A stretch of 64,000 nt of DNA from Candidatus Brocadia sp. Lineage in GTDB: Bacteria > Planctomycetota > Brocadiia > Brocadiales > Brocadiaceae. The position numbers were made by a program, and so were the translations under genes. Shown here piece after piece: positions 45,443 to 54,704 of the stretch; the stretch's first letter is position 1, and the number at the start of each line of letters is the position of its first letter. The stretch covers positions 248,001 through 312,000 of the forward strand of contig SOEU01000001.1 in assembly GCA_021646415.1 (NCBI GenBank). The letters are read 5' to 3'. The notes under the pieces were generated by a model, which saw nothing but the letters and a program-made list of their open reading frames with translations, did not search any database and was not told the origin of the DNA.

Positions 45443-46984
45443 TCAAGTCTCTGTAAGTCTCTTCCCCGCAGAAGTGGTACTTTCCAGGATAGCACTGACT
45501 AATCCAGGAATGGTATATTCATCAGCCCTGATCGTAACGCGAAGTCCCATCTCCTCTGCGGTTTGTGTGGTAATTGGGCCGATGCTGGCAAACTGCACGT
45601 GCCCATTCAATTCAGCAATGTTTTTCTCGCCAACAATTTGCACAAAATTCCTGACGGTTGAAGAGCTTGTGAACGTAATAATATGAATTTCTCCGTTTTT
45701 AATTTTGTCAACAAGATTGATATTTTTGGGTTGTGCCATGATGGTCTTATAAGCTACTAAATCGGTCACCTCTCCCCCCAACTTTTGAAGTTCTTCGGGG
45801 AGAAAGCTTCTGGCAATATCTGCCCTTGGCAGCAAAAATCTTTGGCCTCTTATACCGGTAACCTTTTTTAACTCTTCAACAACGGACTCTGCAACAAACT
45901 TTGGTGGTTTGCAATCAACCTTTATGTGGTACTTTTCAATACCACCTTCCGTTGCCGGACCAATAGCACAAACCTTAATGCCCTTAAGATCACGGACATC
46001 CTTTCCCAGTTCGAGCAGACGCTGGAAAAAGGCATCAACACCGTTGATACTGGTAAAGACCAGCCAATCATAGGATTGGATGTTATTAATAGCTTCATCC
46101 AGGGGTTGAACAGCATCCGGTTTCGCAATCTCAATGGTAGGAAATTCGATGACCTGTGCACCATGTTCGTATAATTGATCTGCAAACTCACTCGCCTGCT
46201 CCCTCGAACGCGTCACGACAATCGTCTTCCCGAATAATGGTTTCGTCTCAAACCAGTTGAGTTGTTCCCGCAGTTTTACCACTTCACCAACTATGGTAAT
46301 TGCCGGCGGACGGATGTCCTTAGCCTTCTGGACAATCGTACCCAGCGTCCCTATCACGGTCTTTTGCTGTGGTGTGGTTCCCCACCGGATTACGGCAACA
46401 GGGGTATCTTTGGAACGGCCGTGTTTCATGAGCTGTCCGGTAATATACGGAAGGTTTTTGATTCCCATATAAAATGCAAGCGTACCGATTCCGGTGCTTA
46501 TCTTTGCCCAATCGATCGAGCTTTCGTCTTTTGTGGGATCTTCATGCCCGGTGATTAGTCCAAAGGTGGAGGTAAAGTCACGATGGGTAACAGGGATACC
46601 TGCATAATTAGGAGTTGCAATAGCCGCAGTAATGCCAGGAACTACCTCAAAAGGTACGTGATTTTCATAGAGTACCAATGCCTCTTCTCCGCCGCGTCCA
46701 AAGACGTACGGATCGCCACCCTTTAGCCGGGTAACTATTTTGTCTTCCTGCGCCTTTTTCACGAGCAGTTGATTAATCTCGTCTTGTTCGAGGGTATGTG
46801 CACCTCCCTGTTTACCGACATAGATAAATTCTGCATCGGGCCTGGCGACTTTGAGGAGGTCTACGTTTACCAGATAATCGTATATAATTACATCGGCTTT
46901 TTTTATACATTCCAGGCCTTTTACCGTAATAAGCCGTGGGTCACCCGGACCTGCACCCACAAGATATACAAGGCTGCGTTTCAT
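45443..46984 (-). CDS. Uroporphyrinogen-III methyltransferase / uroporphyrinogen-III synthase fusion
   Basis: 513 aa from ATG 46984, with AAAGG about 10 bases upstream. The N-terminal half (~1-240) is CobA/SUMT, which makes precorrin-2 with SAM: VYLVGAGPGDPRLITVKG, RLKGGDPYVFGRGGEE, VVPGITAAIATPNYAGIP and the GTTPQQKTV loop. The C-terminal half (~250-513) is HemD, which closes hydroxymethylbilane to uroporphyrinogen III: TIVVTRSREQASEFADQL, VFTSINGVDAF, ITFTSSSTVRNF. The fusion channels the last common tetrapyrrole intermediate toward siroheme, heme d1 and cobalamin. Such fusions are usual in clostridia and planctomycetes. No cobalamin riboswitch was seen upstream. Confidence 0.95.
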   Translation of the reverse strand: MKRSLVYLVGAGPGDPRLITVKGLECIKKADVIIYDYLVNVDLLKVARPDAEFIYVGKQGGAHTLEQDEINQLLVKKAQEDKIVTRLKGGDPYVFGRGGEEALVLYENHVPFEVVPGITAAIATPNYAGIPVTHRDFTSTFGLITGHEDPTKDESSIDWAKISTGIGTLAFYMGIKNLPYITGQLMKHGRSKDTPVAVIRWGTTPQQKTVIGTLGTIVQKAKDIRPPAITIVGEVVKLREQLNWFETKPLFGKTIVVTRSREQASEFADQLYEHGAQVIEFPTIEIAKPDAVQPLDEAINNIQSYDWLVFTSINGVDAFFQRLLELGKDVRDLKGIKVCAIGPATEGGIEKYHIKVDCKPPKFVAESVVEELKKVTGIRGQRFLLPRADIARSFLPEELQKLGGEVTDLVAYKTIMAQPKNINLVDKIKNGEIHIITFTSSSTVRNFVQIVGEKNIAELNGHVQFASIGPITTQTAEEMGLRVTIRADEYTIPGLVSAILESTTSAGKRLTET

Positions 46985-47067
46985 CAAAACAAAACCTTTC
47001 TTAAGTATTTTTAATGCAAATAAAAAATACTATAATATTGAAAAATTACGCATTAATCAACCATGTT

Positions 47068-48861
47068 TTATGGTTTTTGTGCAGGTTCTGTATAATAGGC
47101 CGTTTTTTCTTTTTTTGCCGCGATTCTTTCCATGGCCTCAACCGCATTCTCCCGGACATCTTCATTTTTGTTGTTGACCAGACCCTGGAGCGCAGAAAGT
47201 GCTTTGGGATTGCCAATCCTGCCCAATGCCCATGCCGCGGCACTCACAACAGACGGTTCTTTATCCTTGAGTGCCCATATGAGTGAAGTAACTGCCTTTT
47301 CGTCATCAATCCAACCAAGGGTTTGTGCCACACGTTCCCTTGTATGCTTGTTAATTTCGCGCAATGAACTGATTAATGCCTTTACCGACGGACTGCCAAT
47401 CTTTACCAGCGCCCATCCCGCCCTGCGTCTTGTCACTTCCTCATTGTCGTTCAGGGCGCGCGTCAGCAAAGGGATGGATTTTTCACCAATTGCAGCCAAT
47501 GCCCACGCCGCCTTCGTTCGTGTCCATGCAGCATCTTCCCCGGCATCGGTAACCAAAATCTTAGCCAGGATATTCATAGCCTTATCGCTGCCAATATGAC
47601 CCAATGCCTCCACACAACCACTTTTCACATGCCAGCTTTTTTCTTTCGTAAGTAGAGTACTTAATGTGAAAACAATACTTTGGTCTCCAAGTGTTCCTAA
47701 AGCCCGTGCAATATCATATTTTACATCCTGATCGGTTTCGGTCTTTAATGTTTCTACAAGCGCTGGAACCGATTGTGCAGCACCTAGCCGTTTCAACGCA
47801 AGAACTGCTTCTCTCCGTACCGCAGTGTTTTTGTCTCTGAGGAGAGATTGTGTGTATGCCGCTGCACTCTCATCACCGCAAAATCCGAGTGCCCAGGCAG
47901 CGTTTTGTTTTACCTGTGGTCTTCTATCTTCAAGAAGTTTTAAAAGAGGGGGTATCGTATACTTCTGCGGCAACACCATCAGTGCCATAGCAGCAGTCTT
48001 TGCTTTATCATAGTCAGCATCCTCCATTGTTTTTACCAGATTTTTTACTTGTCCCTGAAGGTATACTGCATTATTGTTTGTGTCTTGCGGTGAACCTGCA
48101 ATACCTCTTTTTCTCGGTCTTTCCCTGACATTTATCCGGCTTCTCATATTCAGGATATCCATGGCAACACAGGGATAATCTGCCAGGATAACATCCACTC
48201 CTACCTTGATACGCTCCTTTATCGCTTTTCTGTCATCATTTTCAAGTATGACCGAGAGTGCATATTTCTTTTCCTCGTGTATCCGATTAATTTTTTCTTC
48301 TGTCATTTCCTCTGGCGATACAAAAACGAGTTCTTTCCCATAGGATTCTGCATCTTCTGTGTTAAGATTCCTCAGTGTCCCCCATAAATATACCTGCGAA
48401 GACATCCCGGACTCATTAACAAGATTCAACACTTGTTTTTCCAAACAAGCTTGTTTGGCATTCAGGATCAATTTGAGATCATTAACTTTGCAAAATTTCA
48501 GGACATCGGAAAGTAAGGGCACCCGTTCTTTCCTGAACGCAATGCCTCGCCACGAGCCGGCATCATACTGTTGTATCTCGGCATATAACAACTGGTCAAC
48601 GCGCCCTTTCCCATCGGTTGTTCTATCGATCGTTTCGTCGCACATCAATATAAGCTGATTATCTTTTGTTTGCCGGATATCAACTTCAATCCCATCGATG
48701 CCTAACTCGGCAACCCTTTCTAATGCTGCAAACGTATTTTCCGGGACATCTTCTAATACACCATGACGCGCAAAGATTTCGACCTGCCTGGTGTTCTGTG
48801 CAAAAACGGACACTAACGGAAGGGTTAGTAAAAGAGAAATAATAATTGGAATATAACGCAT
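47068..48861 (-). CDS. Secreted GDPD-fold/HEAT-repeat protein (catalytic residues altered)
   Basis: 597 aa from ATG 48861 with GGAG upstream. A signal peptide (MRYIPIIISLLLTLPLVSVFA) sends it to the periplasm. Residues ~25-270 match glycerophosphodiester phosphodiesterases: VPENTFAAL, GIDGIEVDIRQTKDNQ, DETIDRTTDGKG. The usual AHRG reads ARHG, and the second catalytic His (HDxTxxRTT) is Cys (CDETIDRTT); the later metal glutamate segment reads LILNAKQ. Activity is doubtful. Residues ~295-590 are about nine HEAT/PBS-lyase repeats (AAWALGxIG pattern). It is the last gene after lptC-like on the same strand, overlapping its 3' end closely, so an envelope role is likely. Confidence 0.85.
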   Translation of the reverse strand: MRYIPIIISLLLTLPLVSVFAQNTRQVEIFARHGVLEDVPENTFAALERVAELGIDGIEVDIRQTKDNQLILMCDETIDRTTDGKGRVDQLLYAEIQQYDAGSWRGIAFRKERVPLLSDVLKFCKVNDLKLILNAKQACLEKQVLNLVNESGMSSQVYLWGTLRNLNTEDAESYGKELVFVSPEEMTEEKINRIHEEKKYALSVILENDDRKAIKERIKVGVDVILADYPCVAMDILNMRSRINVRERPRKRGIAGSPQDTNNNAVYLQGQVKNLVKTMEDADYDKAKTAAMALMVLPQKYTIPPLLKLLEDRRPQVKQNAAWALGFCGDESAAAYTQSLLRDKNTAVRREAVLALKRLGAAQSVPALVETLKTETDQDVKYDIARALGTLGDQSIVFTLSTLLTKEKSWHVKSGCVEALGHIGSDKAMNILAKILVTDAGEDAAWTRTKAAWALAAIGEKSIPLLTRALNDNEEVTRRRAGWALVKIGSPSVKALISSLREINKHTRERVAQTLGWIDDEKAVTSLIWALKDKEPSVVSAAAWALGRIGNPKALSALQGLVNNKNEDVRENAVEAMERIAAKKEKTAYYTEPAQKP

Positions 48862-48865
48862 CTCT

Positions 48866-50833
48866 TTATTTCTCCGAACTTTTTGTTTCTTTGCTGATGA
48901 GTTGCCAGTGTGGTCTGCCTTCCCAGGTAACCCGGTTTTCTGCCATATCAAAATATACCTTTTCTGAAAATGTTCGTGAGCCTTCCTTTCGTAATTCCGC
49001 CTTTGGATTGCCTGTCAGTATGGCTACATTTTTTATTAAATCCCAGGTGAAGAGTGATCCCAATCCTTCACTGCCACCCAAACTCTTGCCAAAAAAATAG
49101 ACATTGCCCGTAGCAATGATTTGCGTTATCTTATTGTCACGGTCCAGATAGGCATCAATTTGGTCTCCGTTCAACTTTTGTTCACCTTTCGTAACCTCCA
49201 CCGCTTCATAAAAGCTCGTTTTTTTTAATGTATCGTTATAGATCATTTTTTTAGCCCAGTTGACCTTTATGTCCGTTTCCTCAGGATCTTCATTGGAAAG
49301 TTTTTCTTCCCCCTTTTCATATAAACTGCCCTTGCCCTCACACAATATTTTCTTTCCATCCCCATAAAATAAAACCCTGGGGGCAAGAATTTGTCTTTTG
49401 TTTCCTTCTCTCAGCAAAGCGAAGGGTTGTCCTCTCAAGACGGTAACTTTATTTTTTGCATCCCAGGTGGCATGATCTCCAACGGCCTCGTTGAATAAGC
49501 TGCCCTTTTTATCGATGATGTGTATTTTTTCTGTCGCCTTCAGAGTCTGCAGGTTATAATCATAATCATTAAATGTCACGGTAAGATTATCGCATAACAA
49601 GGTTGAATTTTCTTTCCTTACCTCAACGTTCTTTTCAAAATTTGCCTCTCGTACATCGTCCAAAAAATTCATTTTCCCATCCCATTTTACACGAATGTTT
49701 TTGTCGTCACCCTCTGCTTTAGCAAGGGTCTTTTTTTTACCCTCTTTTTCTTTCATCGTGGCTTTTAAGCTGCCGGAACTCGGAACGTCTATTTTACCCG
49801 TATCCTTATAGAAAATCATTTTCTGCGCGTCAATATTCAGATTGTCTTCGACAAATTCTGCCTTCTGAGCATCTTCAAGAATTGCGCTTTGAGTATTGAC
49901 ATCCCAGGTTAAAAAGCTTCCCTTGGCAATTTTTGTTCCTTGTGATGCAAGTACATTCCCGCTGGCAATGGCCTGTTTTGTTTTCTTGGTTTCTGGGTCT
50001 AAAAAAACGACCAGCTTGTCGGAAAAAACAGTCGAACTACCCTTTTTAATCTCAACATTGTCGTTAAAAGTCATGATATTTGCATCAGGACGTCTGTCAA
50101 AAACAAGTTGTCCGCTCGACCGGATGAAGGTTTTTTCGAGCGGTGTTTCTTTCGTACTATTTTCCTCTGACTGATTCTGCACAGTTTGCTGAGTACTGTT
50201 CTGTGACAAAAAAAAGAGGTCGTTTTTAATACCATCCATTTCCATCTCTGCGTCTTTTTTAATCCACATCTTCTTATTAATAAGATCTATTTCGCAGCCC
50301 TGTCCTACAATTTTTACACCCTTTCCATTGATGGCAACAGGATCGTCGGTATATACAAACTTTTTCTCGGGTAAATATCTCAGATAGTCGGTATTAAGCT
50401 GGGTTTCCGGGTCGATATGGACAACCACATTATCGGAGAGATAGCCTTCATCGGAGGTCTTATCCATCTCCCCCGTGTTGGATGTAATCAAAAAAGAATA
50501 CGTTTCACTTTCAGGTTTTGCAGAGTCCAGGACTTCAATTTCCGGGGCAATGATTTTATAGACATTATCATTTAGAAGGAGGGTATTTTCTCCACGCATA
50601 ATTACAACTTCTTTCCCCTGTTCATCGTAATTTGGCATAGTCAAACCCCGAACCGCTTGTGTTACTGTGTCTGTGCCAGTTATATTACTTATATTACGAG
50701 CCTGTTTCCGTGGGGAAGGATTTTCCTTTTGATTCCCAATCTCTTTTTTTGGCTTGGAGATAACAAGTGATACGATGATAGAGAGTATGCAGGCAGCGGG
50801 AATGCCAATGAGTATATATCTTCGGATGGTCAT
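48866..50833 (-). CDS. LptC/LptA-like LPS transport protein (long, multi-repeat)
   Basis: 655 aa. One N-terminal membrane anchor (IRRYILIGIPAACILSIIVSLVI, ~3-25) places the rest in the periplasm. The remainder is a chain of beta-jellyroll units of the LptC/LptA (OstA) type: GLTMPNYDEQGKEVVIMRGE near 70-90 resembles LptC, and later units repeat the pattern 'S/D..TFNDNVEIKKGSS..SDKLVVFLD..T......GNV', at ~275-330, ~405-450 and ~555-600. LptC and LptA normally are separate proteins that bridge LPS from the inner to the outer membrane; here one long protein could span the gap. KDO genes lie upstream. Start ATG 50833. Confidence 0.82.
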   Translation of the reverse strand: MTIRRYILIGIPAACILSIIVSLVISKPKKEIGNQKENPSPRKQARNISNITGTDTVTQAVRGLTMPNYDEQGKEVVIMRGENTLLLNDNVYKIIAPEIEVLDSAKPESETYSFLITSNTGEMDKTSDEGYLSDNVVVHIDPETQLNTDYLRYLPEKKFVYTDDPVAINGKGVKIVGQGCEIDLINKKMWIKKDAEMEMDGIKNDLFFLSQNSTQQTVQNQSEENSTKETPLEKTFIRSSGQLVFDRRPDANIMTFNDNVEIKKGSSTVFSDKLVVFLDPETKKTKQAIASGNVLASQGTKIAKGSFLTWDVNTQSAILEDAQKAEFVEDNLNIDAQKMIFYKDTGKIDVPSSGSLKATMKEKEGKKKTLAKAEGDDKNIRVKWDGKMNFLDDVREANFEKNVEVRKENSTLLCDNLTVTFNDYDYNLQTLKATEKIHIIDKKGSLFNEAVGDHATWDAKNKVTVLRGQPFALLREGNKRQILAPRVLFYGDGKKILCEGKGSLYEKGEEKLSNEDPEETDIKVNWAKKMIYNDTLKKTSFYEAVEVTKGEQKLNGDQIDAYLDRDNKITQIIATGNVYFFGKSLGGSEGLGSLFTWDLIKNVAILTGNPKAELRKEGSRTFSEKVYFDMAENRVTWEGRPHWQLISKETKSSEK

Positions 50834-50874
50834 GGTAGTGTGAAAATAAAAAAACACCCTTTATTATGATTTAA

Positions 50875-51123
50875 TCATTTACTATAAAAATAAGGTTTTA
50901 ATTGTTCTTCTGGAATATAACGACTGGCTTGTCTTACTATTGCACGCAATGTTCCTACGTCAAGCTCATCATGGGAAGGAATTGTTAATGTCTGCTTATC
51001 TCCGGCAGAACCAATACGTTTGAGTTTTATGTGGCTACCCCTTTGAGTAAAAATAACAAAACCAAATTTGTTTAAAGTTGAAATAATTTCTTTTCCAGAA
51101 AGCCTTTTTAATTTAGGCGACAT
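50875..51123 (-). CDS. hicA: HicA-family mRNA interferase toxin
   Basis: 82 aa, dsRBD-like fold. LSGKEIISTLNKFGFVIFTQRGSHIKLKR carries the family's GSH catalytic histidine (RGSHIKL, split, ~27-34), and PSHDELDVGTLRAIVRQA is the usual C-terminal segment. HicA cleaves mRNA unless bound by HicB. The ATG lies 11 bases inside the antitoxin gene. Confidence 0.88.
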   Translation of the reverse strand: MSPKLKRLSGKEIISTLNKFGFVIFTQRGSHIKLKRIGSAGDKQTLTIPSHDELDVGTLRAIVRQASRYIPEEQLKPYFYSK

Positions 51124-51367
51124 CAGCTATAGCTTCCAACTCCATAGTTACTAATAAAGTCGGATTAGGGGCTAAACCGAACTCAGATAAATCTTCATTT
51201 TCTAAATGAAGCCTTATTGCTTCTTCAAGATTATCAATTGTTTCATCTAGGGTTTTCCCCTGTGTAACAACAGCAATTTCATAACACTCTGCAATATAGC
51301 ATTTTTCTCCTTTTCTAATAAATGCCTTAATAGTATGTTGAAGGTTTTCGATATTTTGAGCATTCAC
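51113..51367 (-). CDS. hicB: HicB-family antitoxin
   Basis: 84 aa, partial RNase H-like fold: IKAFIRKGEKCYIAECYEIAVVTQGKTLDETIDNLEEAIRLHLE pattern (~12-55), typical of HicB. No DNA-binding domain is evident. The start is GTG at 51367, with AAGGAG seven bases upstream, and it overlaps the kdsC stop (GTGA), so it is coupled to kdsC. Order antitoxin then toxin. Confidence 0.85.
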   Translation of the reverse strand: MNAQNIENLQHTIKAFIRKGEKCYIAECYEIAVVTQGKTLDETIDNLEEAIRLHLENEDLSEFGLAPNPTLLVTMELEAIADVA

Positions 51368-51894
51368 GTTTTTTCTCCTTGTGTATCAGGTTTCTTATAG
51401 CGCTCCATAATGAAATGCCATTTTTCCTGGAATTTGAGTATCTTTTCTGCAACCTCTCTTACTGCACCGAATCCTCCCTTTGCCCTTGTAACATAGTCAG
51501 ATTGGCGTTTAACGATAGGTGAGGCATTGGCGACTGCAACGGAAAATCCCACACGGCTGAATATGGGGAGGTCTATAAGGTCATCACCTATATAACATAT
51601 CTCTTCATCCCGGAGTGCGTGTTTTCTGAGAATCTCTTGATAGGCATCTAATTTGTTTTTGATTCCCTGATATACATCCCCGATACCCAATTCTTTTGCC
51701 CGATGTATGACAGCATCACAGTTCCTCCCGCTGATAATTGCGGTTTTGATACCAGCACGATGGAGGTATGAAATGCCAGTACCATCCAACACACTGAACG
51801 CCTTTGTTTCGCATCCCTGAGAATCAATATAAATGGTGCCATCCGTTAAAACACCATCAACATCAGCAATGACAAGCTTTATATTTTTTATCAA
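51364..51894 (-). CDS. kdsC: 3-deoxy-D-manno-octulosonate 8-phosphate phosphatase (KdsC)
   Basis: 176 aa. HAD phosphatase of the C0 type without cap, acting as a tetramer. Motif I is IADVDGVLTDGTIY (D-x-D), motif II ISGRNC, motif III/IV KGVKN-like GIKNKLDA and YIGDDLIDLPIF. It removes phosphate from KDO-8-P in lipid A core synthesis. It follows the KpsF gene by 8 bases and is coupled to the HicB start. Confidence 0.95.
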   Translation of the reverse strand: MIKNIKLVIADVDGVLTDGTIYIDSQGCETKAFSVLDGTGISYLHRAGIKTAIISGRNCDAVIHRAKELGIGDVYQGIKNKLDAYQEILRKHALRDEEICYIGDDLIDLPIFSRVGFSVAVANASPIVKRQSDYVTRAKGGFGAVREVAEKILKFQEKWHFIMERYKKPDTQGEKT

Positions 51895-51902
51895 GTTAAC
51901 TT

Positions 51903-52877
51903 TTAAAATCCAACCTCCAGTAAATCTTGCACATCTATGATTCCGATAGGTATATTGGAATTATCAACTACGGGAAGTTGGTCGATTTTATGATCTTTTA
52001 GTATCTTGTATGCCTCGGCAGCCAAGCAACTGGCATGAATAACTTTGGGCGACCGGGTCATAACCTCCTTCACACTGCAATGCAAAAATGATATACCGTC
52101 TTTTAAATGTCTTCGCAGGTCACCATCAGTAAAAAATCCTACGAGTTTTTTTTGCTTATCAACAACACTCACAGCACCTGGCTTACCTGCTGTTTCCGTC
52201 ATAATTGCAAGAACATCCAACAAAGGCATGTCCTCGTCGGCCACGGGGTTCTCTTCATCCTTGCGCATGACCATTTCTACGGTAAGCAATTTCCTGCCAA
52301 GCTCCCCGCCCGGATGATAAAATGCATAATCTTCTTTTCCGAGGTTTCGCTTTTTAAAAATCGTAAGGGCCAATGCATCACCGAGAGCGAGCATTGCAGT
52401 TGAACTTGCCGATGGGGCAAGGCCTAAAGGGCATGGTTCCTCAATCTTCCCGATGTCAAGAACAACGTCACTGTGCTGGGCTAAAGAAGACTTATTGTTT
52501 CCCGTCATAGCAATCACCTTTGCCCCAATCTGTTTCACCCAGGGCAAGAGCGTAACAACCTCTGTTTCGCCGCTATTAGAAAGCGCCAAAACGATGTCGT
52601 TTGTAACAATGCGCCCAAGGTCACCATGCCTTGCCTCTGACGAATGTATCCAGTATGAAGGAGTTCCCGTACTGGCCAGCGTCGCAGAAATCTTTTGGCC
52701 AATAATTCCTGCCTTCCCAATGCCGGTAACTACCACCCGGCCTTCACAGTGAAAGACTAAATCAACCGCCTCTTGAAAATTATGGTCCAGACGATTGATC
52801 AGATTTTTTATTGCTTCCGATTCGAGGAATAGTACTTCTCTTGCAAAGTCAATATCGGATAAAGGGCCTTCTTTCAT
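51903..52877 (-). CDS. Arabinose-5-phosphate isomerase (KpsF/KdsD/GutQ family)
   Basis: 324 aa from ATG 52877; an upstream ATG (53036) would add 53 low-complexity residues not found in the family. SIS domain ~30-180: VVTGIGKAGIIGQKISATLASTG, HGDLGRI, ALSNSGETEVV, GLAPSASSTAMLALGDALAL (split). Two CBS domains follow (~205-324). The enzyme makes D-arabinose-5-phosphate, the precursor of KDO; with kdsC it starts LPS core synthesis. First gene of the minus-strand LPS operon, divergent from the site-2 protease gene. Confidence 0.94.
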   Translation of the reverse strand: MKEGPLSDIDFAREVLFLESEAIKNLINRLDHNFQEAVDLVFHCEGRVVVTGIGKAGIIGQKISATLASTGTPSYWIHSSEARHGDLGRIVTNDIVLALSNSGETEVVTLLPWVKQIGAKVIAMTGNNKSSLAQHSDVVLDIGKIEEPCPLGLAPSASSTAMLALGDALALTIFKKRNLGKEDYAFYHPGGELGRKLLTVEMVMRKDEENPVADEDMPLLDVLAIMTETAGKPGAVSVVDKQKKLVGFFTDGDLRRHLKDGISFLHCSVKEVMTRSPKVIHASCLAAEAYKILKDHKIDQLPVVDNSNIPIGIIDVQDLLEVGF

Positions 52878-53029
52878 CAGGTTATTTTGTATTCCACAAA
52901 CACGTATCGTTGAAACCGAATCGATGAATTTTGATGCATTATCTGATTTATTATAGTGGTCAATTCTTGAACATTCAAGAGAAAAGAACAGTATCGTTGA
53001 GGGCGGAAGAATAATTAAGTGCTCTAAAC

Positions 53030-53058
53030 TTGACAACTTATTTCGGTTGTGTTAATAT
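53030..53058 (+). promoter_or_regulatory. Sigma70-type promoter for the site-2 protease operon
   Basis: TTGACA (53030-53035), 17-bp spacer, TAATAT (53053-53058), 34 bases before the ATG at 53093. The -35 hexamer is perfect; the -10 matches at four of six. Confidence 0.6.
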
Positions 53059-53092
53059 GCTCATGGCATAAAACCGGAGAACCTGTATATCT

Positions 53093-53722
53093 ATGAATCT
53101 AAACAATTTACTCATAACAATTCCAGCGATACTGTATGCATTAACCATTCATGAGTATTTCCATGGCTGGACGGCTAATAAGTTTGGCGACCCCACGGCA
53201 AGGCTGCAGGGCCGTCTGACATTAAATCCACTGGCGCACATCGATATTCTTGGGGCCATATGTTTTGTCTTTGCCCATTTTGGGTGGGGTAAACCTGTCC
53301 CGGTAAATCCTTACAACTTTCGAAATCCCCGCCGGGACAATATGATTGTATCCTTTGCAGGACCTGCCGCTAATTTTGTTTCTGCATTTCTCTTTGGCGT
53401 AATCTTTCAACTATTGCGGAATATGCCGTTCATCCCGGTGAATGTATCCGCCCTCTTCTTTAATCTGTTGATATCGGGGATCATCATCAATCTCTCGCTG
53501 GCGTTTTTCAATATGATACCTTTATTCCCTTTGGACGGCTCCCACATTCTGGAAGGTCTGTTGCCCTATCCGATGGCACAAAAATACAAAGAGATCGAGC
53601 GTTACGGCCCGTTTATCCTGTTGGGACTAATCATTCTGGGAAATTATGGAGGTATCTCGGTTTTAGGGGTAATACTCGGTCCACCCATACAATACTTTCT
53701 CAGATTATTTACGGGTTTATAA
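53093..53722 (+). CDS. Site-2 protease family membrane protein (M50/S2P-like)
   Basis: 209 aa with about five hydrophobic segments. The zinc site is HEYFH (HExxH) at ~20-24; the third ligand aspartate lies in NMIPLFPLDGSHIL (~141-154). This short form, without PDZ or CBS domains, is the YwhC-like group found in many bacteria next to segregation or trp genes. The substrate is unknown. It begins a plus-strand run with scpA 46 bases on. Confidence 0.92.
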   Translation: MNLNNLLITIPAILYALTIHEYFHGWTANKFGDPTARLQGRLTLNPLAHIDILGAICFVFAHFGWGKPVPVNPYNFRNPRRDNMIVSFAGPAANFVSAFLFGVIFQLLRNMPFIPVNVSALFFNLLISGIIINLSLAFFNMIPLFPLDGSHILEGLLPYPMAQKYKEIERYGPFILLGLIILGNYGGISVLGVILGPPIQYFLRLFTGL

Positions 53723-53767
53723 TTTAACCGGAAATTACTTTTTCCATCTTTTTGCAGTGCAAAAGAA

Positions 53768-54514
53768 ATGACAAGCGAATATAAAGTAGATCTGGACATT
53801 TATAACGGTCCCCTTGATTTGCTTCTTTATTTGATCCGAAGGGAAGAGGTTAATGTTTATGACATTCCCATTGCACGGATTACCGATCAGTACCTGCAAT
53901 ATATAGAAGCGCTACAAGCCCTGGACATGAACATCGTGGGGGATTTTCTGGTGATGGCGGCTACCCTTATGTATATTAAGTCATACATGCTCCTTCCCCG
54001 CTCGGAGATAAAAGATGACGAAGAAGAGATAGAAGACCCGCGGGCATCTCTGGTGAAACAATTGCTGGAATATAAACGATATAAAGAAAGTACCTTTATT
54101 TTATCTGCAAGGGCTGCTGAGTGGGAAAAAAAGTGTACGCGGATACACACGGGGTTTCCCGCAGAAACAACAGACAAGAAAGATGCGGAATTACCGCTGG
54201 ACGGTATAAGTGCATGGGATCTTTTGCTACGGTTTTCCCAAATCATGAAACAGACATTGTTTGATGTGTCCACCAAAGTAACCTACGATGATACGCCAAT
54301 ACAGGAATACATGAACGAGGTCTTAGAAAGGGTACATCTTAACACCTCTCTCTCTTTTACAAATCTTTTCAGGGGAATAAACGAAAGGAGACGGATTATT
54401 GGTTTTTTCCTGGCGCTATTGGAACTAGTACGTCTTAACCGGATAAAGATCGAGCAACCCGTAAATTATGCAGACATCCAGATATCCTTATATTCTCAAA
54501 CGGCACCTTGTTAA
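53768..54514 (+). CDS. scpA: Segregation and condensation protein A (ScpA)
   Basis: 248 aa. Kleisin subunit that bridges the SMC heads with ScpB. The family's N-terminal YNGPLDLLLYLIRREEVNVYDIPIARITDQYL (split, ~12-43) and the C-terminal winged helix (~185-245, FLALLELVRLNRIKIEQ) are visible. smc begins at 63144 in the same window, 9 kb away; scpB is not seen. Confidence 0.95.
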   Translation: MTSEYKVDLDIYNGPLDLLLYLIRREEVNVYDIPIARITDQYLQYIEALQALDMNIVGDFLVMAATLMYIKSYMLLPRSEIKDDEEEIEDPRASLVKQLLEYKRYKESTFILSARAAEWEKKCTRIHTGFPAETTDKKDAELPLDGISAWDLLLRFSQIMKQTLFDVSTKVTYDDTPIQEYMNEVLERVHLNTSLSFTNLFRGINERRRIIGFFLALLELVRLNRIKIEQPVNYADIQISLYSQTAPC

Positions 54515-54704
54515 ACACAAATTACAATGAATCGTACTTTTGATTTGAAATTGTTGGGCTAGTTTGTTAGCATCTTGAGCTTGTAATAATTTTTCGTGGG
54601 CGTTCAGTTCGGATGCCATAATATAATGCGGTTCCTGGATACCAAACTGTGGCCAACGGCTGTCAGACAATCAACGGTTATCAAATAGTAAAGGTAGCAT
54701 GCAT

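Noticed and set aside
46985-47067. Possible cobalamin riboswitch before cobA/hemD
   Set aside because: The gap is only ~80 bp and shows no B12-box-like sequence.
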